This document shows positions 27,701-39,829 of a stretch of 64,000 nucleotides of DNA, piece by piece. Source of the DNA: Taeniopygia guttata (taxonomy: Eukaryota; Chordata; Aves; Passeriformes; Estrildidae). Location of the stretch: the NCBI RefSeq assembly GCF_048771995.1, contig NC_133026.1, positions 13,418,001 to 13,482,000 on the forward strand, written 5' to 3'. The notes below the pieces were generated by a model. The model was not told where the DNA came from. It saw nothing but the letters and a program-made list of their open reading frames with translations, and ran no database searches. Numbering within the stretch: the stretch's first letter is position 1; each line of letters starts with the position of its first letter. A program made the position numbers and the translations under genes.

Positions 27701-30700
27701 CCTCTGGGAGGAAAACTCCCCAGAACACTTCTGCAAGGAACCCATGCTGAACAGAAATACAGATACCATCTCTAGCACCCCAAAGTCATAGCCCCAAGGC
27801 AAAGCTACCCAATTCTATCAACACCACTTAATTAACTTTTCAAGAAGATATGGGGGAAAATAAAAAACCAAAGGCAAAACAGATTTAGCAAGATTTTGCC
27901 ACAGACGAAGAATGAGGAGCAGCTATAAAAAAGGCACTGTTTGCACACAACCTTTTAAATATATTTATAGGAAACAATTGCTAGAAATGCACAACAGGCA
28001 CACCTCTATCCAGGAAGGAGCTGGAGACTATAAAAAAACCAAAACTCCACACCCAAAACCTCAAAGTGCATTACTGGAGACTGAACACCACTCCTTCTCA
28101 CTGCTGCCAAGGCAGATGGAGAAGGCAGTTTGTGCCAGCCCACACTGGCTCTGGCACACCCATGCACACGGGCTCACAGAGGGACACAAGACACATTTGT
28201 GCCACTCACTTCTTCGCCATTAACAAGAAGAGCTTATTTTGAAAACCAAATGACAAAAGTAAAGATTTGGAAAGCCTGTTGAGTCCTCGCACTTCTTTCA
28301 TTTCCTATGCATTCTATACAACATAAATACTTTTGTTAAAGGACAGAAAACAACAATTCACAGGATAACTTACACAAGTTCAGTAAGTTCAGGACCACTC
28401 AGGTCCACTTTTGGTAGTGGTCCCTTGGCAGTGAACTGACACTACCCAGGCAACACTACAGCCCAATTACCACTAATGCACAAAAGCCAATCTATCTGCC
28501 TATTTAATATATAAAATATTTATTTATAGATGTCAGGAAAAAAAACACATTTATTTTTGGGAAAGCAGTACTTTGTGAAGTGATTTAGTCAGAGAAAAAT
28601 AAACTAAACATAAAATTAGAACATAGCTAGATATAAATGAACAGCTTTGAACTTAACTGTCAAAAAATATGAGAAAAAAATTAGGATTATTGATTGTTTC
28701 CACTGTAATTTATTATTTCCAAATATTACAAAGTTAGTATCATTATCTTGCTATTAAGTCCATTTTCTTTAGAGTAATAGATTCCATACCCAAATATGGT
28801 ATATATTTTTAATCCTCCAATTCTTGTTCTTTCTTTAAAATAATAATAAGTACCTGATGAGAAGAGTGAGTTCAAGTAAGCCTCAGGATGCACAGGCAGC
28901 CCATTATACAGTCTGTTTCACCCAGCATTAAACTCATTTTTGAACACAGAGGAGGAAAGGAGAATTAGTTACCCGAATAACTCTTCTGGAAGGGGAAAAT
29001 AATTGGATTGCAAAACACAGAGTTAAGGTTTGTCTTACACAAACAAATATACTGTTTATATACTTACCTGTACTTCATGCTGAAGCACAGGGAGCCACAA
29101 AGTATCATTAAAGGTATTTGTATATTCAAAGAAGAATGCTGAATGTTTTGAAGACTCCTCCCGGTCTACAAGATGGGATGCTGGCACACTGGTTGCCTCT
29201 GTTGATTTTTACCCAGCATTTTTTTAAAAAACATCTTACTTAGACTGAAGACTTACTGAAGATTTTGTGTAACTCAGCTAAAATAGATATATCTCCACAT
29301 CAGGAGTACTTAGGTGACTCAATATATTTGGAGGCCTAAGACAAATACAATGGCAATATTCACAGACTGAAACTTTGTCAGCAAGCATCAAGGTCCAACA
29401 CAAAGCTGCAGGTCTTCCACAGAGCAGGCAGGGCAAATAGTTTCTTGAGACATAGAATACAAAATATGACACATTCATGGTGCGTACACCAGAAGCTCAA
29501 ACAACTCATGCCTGAAGATGCAGGAAACATGAAGCTTCCTGGGGAAGTATGAACAGATTTTAGTCCCAGGGCTAAAAAAAAGCAATGAGCAAGTACTACA
29601 TGTTTACTTGGTCTCACTTTGTAGTGGAGAAGCTCAATTCATTAATTTCAAAATCAATCTTCCATCTACACATGCTCCTGCATTAAATCTAGGTCTAAGA
29701 TGGTGACCAATGAAGACTATAATGTAATTTGTTACTAGATATAATTTTGTTACTGGACATAAAAGGAAGCATAGATTTAGCACCGGGGTAAAAATTCTAG
29801 TCATGCAACCGTAGAAGCCCATAGTACATCCACTCAAATCTTTAAACTGTTTTGTTATGTCATGGTGCTTGTGCCATGGCTAGTGCTTTTCATCTGGGAA
29901 AAGGCTTGTAGTAGCTGGCAGTAATTGAGGTGAAGACATCCCTACTGACATAATGTGTAATTCCACAACCATTTCAATCATGAAACTGCATTACAGAAAT
30001 GGATAAATTACAATAATAAAAGCAGGTGTGACAGTAGGAGAGGAACTGTAGGAAATATCTTCCCCATATAAGAAAGAGTGCATCTAATGGCTTATTAGAT
30101 TTATTTTCTGCAAGTTTAGTTACGTCAGAAAGTATTTTACAGTGCAAGTATTTCTACCAAATAAACTGTATAAGCTAAATTTAAAAGTTACACTTACTGA
30201 GAAAGTTAATTATTCAACAAGAGTTGGAGTGGCAGATTTACCAACCTTGCAAAGAAAAAATATATACCTTCACTGCTCTATATTTTACACACAAAAAAAA
30301 TCCGACAACAAAAAAATCAAGGATACAGTAAGTGCACTTCTGAGAACACTGCTTTGATGTGCATCTTTGTTATGGAAGCAAAGGATTCCTCCCTGAACAA
30401 AAAGAAATGATCCGAAATGTCACCCCAGTACAAATCGCACAGACAGCAGCCCATAAACGCCCCACTCCCAATCGCCTTGTCTGCATTTCACTGCACCAAT
30501 CAGTCTAAAAGCAAAAAATACAATTAGTGTGGTGTCTTCTCAGACTTTGAAATCACATCTCACAGTCCTTCCAGTACAATTAAGAGCATACAAAGATGCA
30601 GCAATTTGCCAGAGTCCATTTTCTCCTACACTTTATGCAAAAAAACTCTTGAAGGCAACCCCTAACGCTATTTAAATTACAGAAGATGTATGTAGAGAAA

Positions 30701-32649
30701 AAGCAGGAGAAAGCATGTCACGAGGGAATCTTTAAAGAAACATAATACTGGTTATGCTTCAAAAATACAACAAGCTCCCAAGGAAAAAGGAGCATGCCAC
30801 TGCCTGAGAGATTTAAAAACCTGAACTGGAGAAGTTTGGAAAGAAAAAACCTACACCAAAACGCCCTTTATTAGCAGTTCTTGTCAAAACACCAGTAATT
30901 ACGCTGTATATCATATAATCCAAAAACATGCAAAGTAGGAAATTAGCAGGTAATATTTTCTACAGATGTCATTCTGATCTCTCATCATTTTAAACTTCAG
31001 CCCTTAGAGGCTGTCAACCATTCCTTATGTCAAAAGCTCCCCATGTAAACCATCACACTTTTTAAGAAAAAAAAAAACAAAAACTGAAGTCTCAGACCCT
31101 GAATTTTTATTAAAATAAATCCACTGTTGATAAGGGAGGAGAAAGAAAAAGGAAAAAAAAAAAAGCAGAAATCAACTATTGCTTAGTCAGATGAAGAGTC
31201 CTGCTTCCAACAACAAAGCTGAGAAGGAAAGCTAGTTTGAATTCCTGCAGTGAATCCCGTTAAAGCTAAAACCCGAAGTCCATACATTCTAAAGAAGATA
31301 AAGGTCCAGGGCTTTCCTTAGCCAGCTATTAATGTGAACAAGCTTCTGAAGTGAGAGGTTATGCAACCATTAAAATAAAACAGTCAGGACCTCCCAGCAA
31401 GACCTAAGCAGTGTCATATGGTAAATAACGTAGGACTTTTCTTTGCATTATTACTTCCAAGAACACTTAGAAGCATTTGTTTAGATCTTAATGGAATTTA
31501 TGATAGCTTTTGTCCTCCTAGGGCTTATTTTTATCTATCAGAAAGGCAACTGCTGAGAGAACATTATGTACTAGAGTCTTAATATTTTCAGAAGAGGAGA
31601 CAAGCATTTTTCAAAATTTAAGTACTTCCTTAGTCTCAGGCATGCTGTCAACAAAGTAGGACAGAAATTTGCTGTGCTAGAGAAGTAGCAGTCCTCACAT
31701 TTCTCACCTGCAGTGAAACAGCAGTGACACCAAGAAATCACAAGGAAGAATCCCAATTCAGGTGACATTTGCAAGGCAAGTAAGAGAAGCCACAATTACC
31801 AACCACCATTTGCAGTTAATGTACATCTTAAAAACATCAGCATCACAGGCCCAAATTAGCATCATATTAAATAGATCATAGAATCACATAATAGTAAAGT
31901 ATAATTTCTTTCTATACTATGATCTTCCAAAATCAATACACAACCAAGGAAGACATTTTAAAAAATATCAAAATTAAACAGAAAAATAAAAGCATGTTCA
32001 GAATACAGAAGCTTGCTTCAAATTTTAAGAAAAACATAGCTTTTTTAAAAATTCTTTTTTAAAAAAACAATATAGCTGATACAGCAGATTCAACTTGCAT
32101 ATTGCATTGATCTACAGCTTAGCCCTATAAGAAAACATAGCTGGGACAGACGTCACAGATGTTTTCCTCCTACACCTCAGTCACCTCATTAAAATGAAAC
32201 CTTAGTGCAAAATTCAGGCCTAGTGTAATAAGTACAGCTAATTTTTTTCTTTTAAGAAAACTAATTAATCCCAAAGGTCTATCAAGACATAGTAGAAGCT
32301 TGTACAGGGTTAGGAAAAGCAAGAAGCTTTGAGCTTGCCTATGCTGCATACTCTTCATATACCAAAGTCCATTAGGAAAAAAAATGGAATGAAAGCCTAA
32401 CAAGGAAAAAACCTCCCACTCAAGAAAATAGAAGTTACATTAACACTGCAAGTATTTTTTTACTGTTCCTTTTTAAAAAAGCCATGTAATCTTAATATGG
32501 CTGCATTTAATTGTACAATAATTCCCACCTGATCAGTAAAGCAGATAAAAATATAACCTCCCTCCAAATTAAGGCAGAAACACCATTAAAATATCAAACT
32601 TCCCTGCAGGGCAATTTGCCAGAAAACAGATCCAAGTGTCTGCATTTCC
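24746..32649. other. Intronic unique sequence, no recognised gene
   Basis: AT-rich intron. Noted: an A/T-only patch at 26371-26411, and a 33-bp imperfect direct duplication around AAGGTAATTT (copies begin at 26521 and 26554). A weak CR1-end-like string (ATCATAGAATCACATAATAG) lies at about 31877-31896. Overlapping minus frames at 27000-27500 (up to 128 codons) show no domains I recognise. Confidence 0.5.
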
Positions 32650-33210
32650 TCCTAACTGCGCGGATGCCCGAGCACAGGGGAAGCGCCGCTGCCCGCGGTC
32701 CCTCGCAGGACGGCGGCACTGGGCAGCATCCCCAGGCACCTGCAGCCCGAGTGCTGCTGGAAGGGGAGAACAGGACACAGCGTGGGTGGCTGCAGGCCCT
32801 TGAGGGGTGGAACTGGCCTGGCTTGTCTTTGGCAGCTCGCCCTGCCAAGTCATCTGAAATGTTGGTGTTTATGGATTGAACGGAGCTGACGGCTCCTGAG
32901 GGGCAGAGGCACAACTCCTCCCTTCCCCACTGCGCCCCAGGCAGGGCCCTGTGCTGAGGGTGGTGTGCAGTGCCTGCCCACGACCTGGCATCTCCTGGGT
33001 GCCTGCCCACGACCTGGCATCTCCTGGGTGCCTGCCCACGACCTGGCATCTCCTGGGACACAAGAGCTCTGCCCATGGCAAAGAGGAGCCCAAAGCGCAG
33101 TGCCAGCCCTCCCAGCCAGGCTGGGCAGGAGCCATGCCCACAGACTGCTCCCTCCGGCTGCCTGCTCACATCTGTGCCACATACACAACCTCCACATCCC
33201 CTCCAAACCC
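32650..33210. other. Intragenic GC-rich patch with a CpG cluster
   Basis: About 560 bp of GC-rich sequence inside an AT-rich intron. The first 100 bp (about 32655-32755) is densest, with about eleven CpGs, e.g. GCGCGGATG, GCGCCGCTG, CCCGCGG and GACGGCGG. The middle contains a 29-bp triplication. A 209-codon frame on minus (33223-32594) stays open across it, but its Cys/Arg/Gly/Pro-rich translation and the overlap with repeats argue for a compositional artefact. An alternative promoter, an enhancer or a GC-biased conversion hotspot are all possible. Confidence 0.6.
32972..33057. repeat. 29-bp minisatellite, three contiguous copies
   Basis: The unit starts GCCTGCCCACGACCTGG and ends CATCTCCTGGGT. 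Copies are at 32972-33000, 33001-33029 and 33030-33057 and are essentially identical (the last lacks the final T). Copies abut with no spacers, so this is not a CRISPR. Near-identity suggests recent expansion and likely copy-number polymorphism. Confidence 0.97.
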
Positions 33211-33915
33211 ATCTACAAGCCACTTTCTAGGAAATTGCCTTCAGCTCCCTTTATTTTACAAACTGGAAAATAAGGGAGTGGTTTCTTGGTGGCACAGTTC
33301 TCACAGGTTCTGCTGGTTTGTGGCACACCTGGCACATGTAATGCACCAACACCATGGGCAGGCTGTCATGAGTTATAGTACAGACAAGCCCTACTATGGC
33401 TAAATTATGTCCCAGAGGCTGTATGATGGACAACTTCCCACCTATTATCCTCAGAGCAGTAACAAACAGGACAGAAAAAGAGCAGAACACAGCCAGCTCC
33501 TCTGGAAGAGTGGGGGAAAACAATGATTGAATAAAAGGGCTAGATGGAGAAGACTACTGATTTGGTTTCAAATTTATTATTGATTATTTAGTGGAATAAA
33601 AGACTATAAATAAAAATATAATTTACCACTCTGGCAATCATTAAGTTTATCAGTCAGAGGATTATGTGAGAAAGGTCAGAGCCCAAAAACCACCAAAAGC
33701 AGTATTTTGATGAGCATTAAATTCTTAAGAAAAAAAATTTAGATTAAAATTGCACAGATACATTACTACAGAGTAGATGCAATAGAATGTACTATGAAAG
33801 CCATAATAAAATCTAATAGTTGGAAGCAGTGATAAATAAATTTAGATAAAACTTACATTTACCTGCGAGGATCATTAATCTTCAACATTTTATTTATTGT
33901 GATGATTCTTCCAAG
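33211..33915. other. Intronic sequence between GC-rich patch and LTR
   Basis: Returns to AT-rich intron. Nothing was recognised. Confidence 0.5.
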
Positions 33916-34734
33916 TGTTTGTATGGGGTTTGTATGGCTGGGTTTTGGTAGCAGGAGTGGCTACAGTGGTAGAGTCTGTGAGAAGCTGCTAAAAGCCTCC
34001 TCCATATCCAACAGAGCAAATCCCAGTGGGCTCCAACATGGATGTGCTGCTGGACAAGGCCACAGGGCTGCAGAGATCTACCTGCGGCCCATAGAGGAGA
34101 CCCATGCCAGGGCAGGTGGATGCTTGAGAGGAGGCTCCTGGCAGGGTCCTGCAGAACCATGGAGAGCACAGCCCACACTGGAGCAGGTTTCCTGGTGGGA
34201 CTTGTGACCTCCATGGGGGACCCATGCTGGAGCAGCCTGTCCTTGAAGGACCATACCCAGTGGAAGAGTGACCCAGTTTGTGGAGAAGTGCTGCCCATGA
34301 GATGGATTCAGGCTGGAAAAGTTCATGGGGAACTGTCTCCTCTGGGAGGAAGGCCAGGCTGGAGCAGGGGAAGGGCTCCTCTCCCTGAGCAGCCTGAGGA
34401 ACGTGTGATGAACCGACCATAGCCCCCATTCCCATCTCCCTGAGCCACCGGCAGAGACAGCAGAGCTGGGAAGGAGAGAGGGGAGGGGAGGGGGAAAGGT
34501 GTTCTTGAGGTCTGTTTTTACTTCTCATTGTCCTGCTATGATTTTGTTAATAGCAAATTCAATTAATATCTCTAATTCCAGCCTGTTTTGCCCATGATGG
34601 TGGCCAGTGAGCTCTCTCTGTCCTTATCTCAACCAACGAACACTTTGTTATATTTTCTCTCCCCAGCCCAGCTGCAAAGGAAAGTGAAAGACTTTGGTGG
34701 GTGTCTGGCATCCAGCCAGGGTCAACTCACTACA
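33916..34734 (+). mobile_element. Solo LTR, ERVL-type passerine endogenous retrovirus
   Basis: An approximately 820-bp block of non-intronic character. It begins TGTTTGTATGG...GGCTGGGTTTTGGTAGCAGG and ends GCATCCAGCCAGGGTCAACT then CACTACA. I recognise these from memory as the ends of a common passerine ERVL LTR. The middle has degenerate internal repeats built on GACCCATGCTGGAGCAG (about 34097, 34172, 34216 and 34351). The region AATAGCAAATTCAATTAA at about 34551 looks like a broken AATAAATTCAATTAA polyadenylation site. No gag/pol/env sequence flanks it, so it is a solo LTR. No clean 5-bp target duplication was found with TG...CA ends; TCTTC occurs near both edges (33907 and 34736). It is antisense to CCNY. 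Confidence 0.85.
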
Positions 34735-34804
34735 GTCTTCAAATTGAAGTTAAATGTCTTTATACTTTAAGAGTAAACACTTTCATCAGTTTAAGTTGTC
34801 TATA

Positions 34805-34824
34805 ACAACAACAACAAAAAAAAG

Positions 34825-34857
<33 letters not shown>
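34805..34857. repeat. (CAA)n and A-rich run with 32 consecutive A
   Basis: ACAACAACAAC followed by A runs; the last run, 34826-34857, is 32 uninterrupted A. It begins about 70 bp after the ERVL LTR end. In the CCNY transcript it is U-rich. Likely length-variable and error-prone in assembly. Confidence 0.9.
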
Positions 34858-34862
<5 letters not shown>

Positions 34863-37800
34863 GGGAAAATACATGCTTGGATTTGCCCAGTATGGAAATA
34901 AATCATTTTATCTGAGCAATATAAAATTCTCAGGACTGACCTGAAAACAGTGTTTCCACAAAATCATTCTCCACCCAAGAGTGTGAATTTAGAAGTAATT
35001 TCCTGTATTATAATTGTAACTGCAGATTATAGAAGTGTACCTGGGACAACATAGATTTTTTTGACCACTAAACTGATGGGGAGAATTCCTACAGTTTCAA
35101 AACATTGGAACCTGCCACACAGCATGGGATGCCTGAAGGAAAAGTGCCTCAAAATACTTGAACCATTTGCATAGAATCAGTGATTTACTGAAGCATCTCC
35201 ATGTGAAACCCCTGAGAGGGAAGACTAAGCAGGGATGGCTTCAAAATTTCAGAAATACAACAGCAAGACAGGAATGAGACATTTTTAGTTTTCTTCTTCA
35301 TTTGCCACTGATCTATTTCACTGTGCCACATGAGTTCAAAATCTTGTTTCTTAAGGCAGGAATTTAGAAACTAACTTTAAAAAAAAATCAAGTAATGAAT
35401 ATTAACAATCCTTTATATTGTAAATTCAAATTGATATTTTATTTTATTTGGAGAAATGAGACACATGCCTCACTGTCAGTACAGGGGCACAGCCACTGAC
35501 ATCCATGACACAAGTAACAACCTGTTTAATCATCCAATATTTATCTGAAAACTTTTGCAAACATATTAGTAGCATGGTTCTGTTTCAGTTAAAGGCCAAA
35601 AGAGTAAGCATGGGTGGTAAATTCTTCTTGGTAAATTTTTTTTCTTCTTGGTAAATGAATGTCAATCTAATCTCCATTGAACATAACACTCCTTAAGAGC
35701 CCTTGCCTGCTCAGACTGATACAAATACCAAAAAAATAGGCCATATAGGCTCAAAAAATCGTACATCTTAATTTAAAATAATGGAAAAAATTTAAGTATG
35801 AATAAAGTCATGGCAAACAAATAAAATTGCAATGGAATTACCTTTAGTTAGAACATAATTAAACAAATGAGCAGCTGCAGGAATGCTCAATTTAGCTACA
35901 CCTTCAGTGTAACAACTCACCCTTTCTGACACTATTAAGAGAAACAAGACACTGAATATTGACACTGAGGATAAAAACACCTTTCATTAACCTAGTCCAT
36001 AACTGCACCATATGTGTAGATGTTCTATGAATCAAGGCACTATACAAATTCAGGCTATCACAACAGAACACACTTTATGAATATTTTTTAAGCCTGTTTT
36101 TATTTCAAAGTCTTTCTATGGTGCCATCTTCCTCTATCCCAAGCCCTAAAAACATTAGGTTCAGAATAATATGTACAAAACAGACTAGACTGCAGAAGTT
36201 GTAGGGAAAAAACATTCTCTAACAGTAACAAAACTGGCAGTATACTTTACCTTTGCAGATTTTCCAAAATGCAAACTCCCAGACTAACAAATCCCTTAAG
36301 ATCTGAGCTCCACATCTTTGTGGGGGGGGAGGAATTATACGACAGCTTTTAATAAACATTATAAATGTAAGCTAATTAAGAGCTAAGTTATTTTTTAAAG
36401 TTTCCAAAACTTTTTTTTATATTTCTAGAGGAAAGGAGAAAGGAAAGCTGGAGAACTGCAGACAGCATTTTGATTTCTTACACACTACCATGCACATTAG
36501 TAATAGTAAGGCACGAGGCTAGCAGACTGCAGCTACGTACCCAAACCAAATCTCTCCTGCTGTTCTAACAGACAGATTTCTGAATGTACCAAAAATATTC
36601 TGAAGCCAACACTTAAAATAAACATCCACCACAAGCAAAAGGAATTGCTATATTGATGTGGCTCCTTTCATCCTGCTTTGAAACCATGCTGAGATCCAAC
36701 GATAACAAGAAACAGAGAGGGCAGAGTTTGTCACTGCTCTCTGCTGCAATTTTCACATCTGTTTCACAGCTCTTGGAAAGCCCATTTCCATTAATCTATG
36801 AGAAAGGACAGGAGATAAAATTCCCAGGCTGCAGAGGGCATTAGGAGACTTTCCTAGCTGACTGTACACTAAGAAAGAACTCTAACAGCCAAATTACGTT
36901 ACTGTGAATAGACGGAAGATGCTGTAATTCTATTCCTCCTTTTGTCTTAATGGAGTTATTTACGTTGCAATCTTGAGGCAGACCACTTGCCAAAGACATT
37001 GCCAGCCACCTGCCTGACACACAAAAAGAGCAGACTAAGAACAGAAGGTGACATCCTGGTCCCATTCAGCGAATCTGGTCTGTGCTTTCCTGACTTAGCC
37101 TGCAAATTATCCATTTTTAACAGTTTACACATATTGCTCCTGCTGCACACTAAGATTTAAGCAAATTCTACCAAACACCCCAAAGATTAGTTACCAAAGC
37201 TAGGTAAAGTAGGGAAATGACTGAAAGCCTCATCACAGAGAGTTTTAAATTGCTTAAAAGCTTAGCTTTTGTCATATTTATGCCTTTTGAAAATAACAAC
37301 AAAAATGTGCTTGCCATTCAATATTTTTAAAATATAAACATAACAAGTTGTTTCAAAATTGAACACTTCCCTAAGATTAGTATCCTAAATCAAAAGGGAT
37401 AGAATACTGGTCATATACAATTTTCACAAAAATTATACGCACTCAGCACACACATTAAGAATTGGGCTCCTTTAATTTAAGCTATTAATTTCAAGCACCT
37501 GGCCTCGAAGCATGAAACTCTGTTTTTATTAAGACATACCCAACTGGCTTCCCTCATACACAAGCAAAAGAAATACAGGATCTGACAACAACAGAAGTTA
37601 CAGTGAAGAAGGAATGAAACCAGGAGGAAGAGATGGAAGACTGTTGGAAAAACTAAATCAAACCATTCATCATATATATTTAACATGTTTTCTACACTCT
37701 TGTATGATACTAACACTTTGTACTTACCATATTTGCCACAGAGCAATAAAAAGAAAGATGTCACTAAGAAGCATCCACCTCCCTGATGTAACCTTGACTT

Positions 37801-39786
37801 ACTAACCCCAAATACTAAGTTTACCAAAGTAAATGTTAGAAAAGTACCTTCAAGCTTGAAGAACATATTGTGATATTAAAGTATGTTAGTACTCAGTTTG
37901 CAACCCTAAATACAGAAATAGAGTAATTTGAAAAATTACTGGAATTAGCTCTTCTGAATTAACCAAATAATTAAAAACCACAATATTATTGATTCATATG
38001 GTGCGAGTTGTATGGGTTGAAAGATATTTGGGAGTTTACTTCAAGTCCAAAGTCAAATGCAGGTGGTCTCAGTGCAAGTCAAAAGCCCAAGTCCACACAT
38101 GACCAAAACTCATTTAATCTGGACCAGTTGACTTCCCTGTAGGACATATGGGAAGAAACTGTGTTTCTCTGAACATTGGCAGCAGGAAAATCAAGGCATT
38201 GGCAACTCCACAGCGCAGCTGAAAGCTGGAGAAGTCTCCATTTGTGCTAGTTTAAGGAACAGAGAACAACCAACCCACTGCCTGCACAACGTTCGTGATG
38301 TAACATCATAATTAACACCACTTCAGTTAAACTGCATATGGGAAAGCAGCAGGAATTAAGAGTGAATACCAAAACTCCTGTCAAATGGAAAATTATTTTC
38401 AACCAGCTATGAAAACTTGTCATTATCTCTGTGACTATTTACTGGGCTGTTACTCCCTTTTAGCAGTCTTTCATTCGATCTCAGACAGATGATAAACAAC
38501 AAGACTCCAAATTAGTTCCATTTTCCCACTCCAGTTGGGGCGGGAGACATTGATGTTTGCATGGATTCATTTTTACTTTTCAGACAGGATTTAAACACAA
38601 CCCTACAAAATACTTCCCATTTGAGGGGAACAGGAAAGGTTATGGGGAATCACACCCCTCTTAATTTGCAATCTCCTTTTTACACAGTAAAATCCTCATT
38701 TCCATAAGTATGAAGGAAACCAAGATAAATAGTTCCGTTTACCACACACTTTGTAGTTTAACCACAAAAAATAAAATGTAGTTGGCTCGTGGGAGAATGT
38801 CTGCATGCAGTGGAGCCACACTTGAACCAAAACTATACCTAAGACTGGTTCAGCAATGACCAAGAAGAAACAGAAGTCTCTGCTTAATGTATTACACAGT
38901 ACATTCAGCATTCTACTTCTGATCTTGTCTGACAAAGGTTTCCACTAGTTGGCATCCACTGAAATATGTATGTATGTTGAATTATGTTATATACGGCCCT
39001 CGAGCTACAGGCATACCTCATTGCTTATCAGTAAAATACACCCTTAGAGTTGATGTAAGGTTAAGTCCTTCATTTCCACTTCCTAGTACAAATGTATGTC
39101 TCCGTTGTTTTCAACTTTACCATACTAGAAAATGGTAAATCTTTGTTCATTCATTTCTATTCCTCTGTTTTGCCAAGTCACCCTGGCAAAGAAGGAAAAA
39201 GTTCTTGATCCACCATCAACAGTGAGTTCAACCAGAGAACTTAACGATAAGAGATAAAAAATGCAAGCAATACTGTATTTTTGTCTTTTTCCTCCAACAT
39301 CACACTACTGCTGAAATTGTATACAGAAAACAGAGGAGAGAACAAACTCAAAAAAACTTGCAATGAAAAGATAGCCAGAGCCAAATCAATAATTGGTTGA
39401 TTTCCCCCAAAAAAACCAAACTTCTACAGATGGAAGAGCAAACACTGGGAAGGGTGACCGTTTGCAGGCAAAAATGGTCAGACATCTGAACAAAGCTGCT
39501 GAAGCAAGGGAGCTCTCCAGACAAACACTCCTTCAGCAAATATCTTCTCTCTTACAAGACACTTTCCCCTATGAACACTCAATTAATTGACAACCTTCCA
39601 TATGTCTGTAACATGCCACTGGCCACCCATATATCCTTATGATGTTACCAAATGTTAGCCCATAATAGAAGCCTACAAGGCTTGCATCAGCACTGAGCAC
39701 ATCCCTAAGGAAAAGGAGAAGAATATTGGCTTGCTCAGGCCATGGGTCCACATTGGATCAGCCAGGCACAGACACGAAGGCTTTCT
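34858..39786. other. Intronic unique sequence, no recognised gene
   Basis: AT-rich. A 15-bp direct duplication TTCTTCTTGGTAAAT occurs at 35622-35636 and 35642-35656. A minus frame at 37866-37477 (129 codons) is Phe/Leu/Cys-rich and without recognisable domains, typical of AT-rich chance ORFs. No RNA gene was recognised. Confidence 0.5.
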
Positions 39787-39829
39787 TTCCCATCACAAAG
39801 TGCTCAGCCAAGGCACTTTGTGATGGGAA
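39787..39829. repeat. Perfect 17-bp inverted repeat with 9-nt loop
   Basis: Left arm TTCCCATCACAAAGTGC (39787-39803), loop TCAGCCAAG, right arm GCACTTTGTGATGGGAA (39813-39829). The arms are perfectly complementary. A stem of 17 bp is shorter than a usual pre-miRNA, and no transposon termini are evident around it. Either DNA strand or the intronic RNA could form the hairpin. Confidence 0.95.

Noticed and set aside
31870..31930. CR1-terminus-like string ATCATAGAATCACATAATAG
   Set aside because: Only about 20 bp resemble the CR1 end and the following sequence does not continue the CR1 pattern.
32972..33057. CRISPR-like 29-bp repeats
   Set aside because: The three copies abut without spacers, in a vertebrate intron; this is a minisatellite.
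32594..33223. 209-codon minus frame in the GC-rich patch
   Set aside because: Spans a tandem triplication and sits where every frame is open. Not accepted as a gene without transcript evidence, though the patch itself is reported.
33894..34528. Overlapping frames of 82-179 codons in the ERVL-type LTR
   Set aside because: LTRs of this family are non-coding and no Gag, Pol or Env similarity is visible; these are chance frames in GC-rich LTR sequence.
37477..37866. 129-codon minus frame rich in Phe, Leu and Cys
   Set aside because: Hydrophobic composition is what T-rich intron yields by chance; no domain and no splice signals convincingly bracket it.
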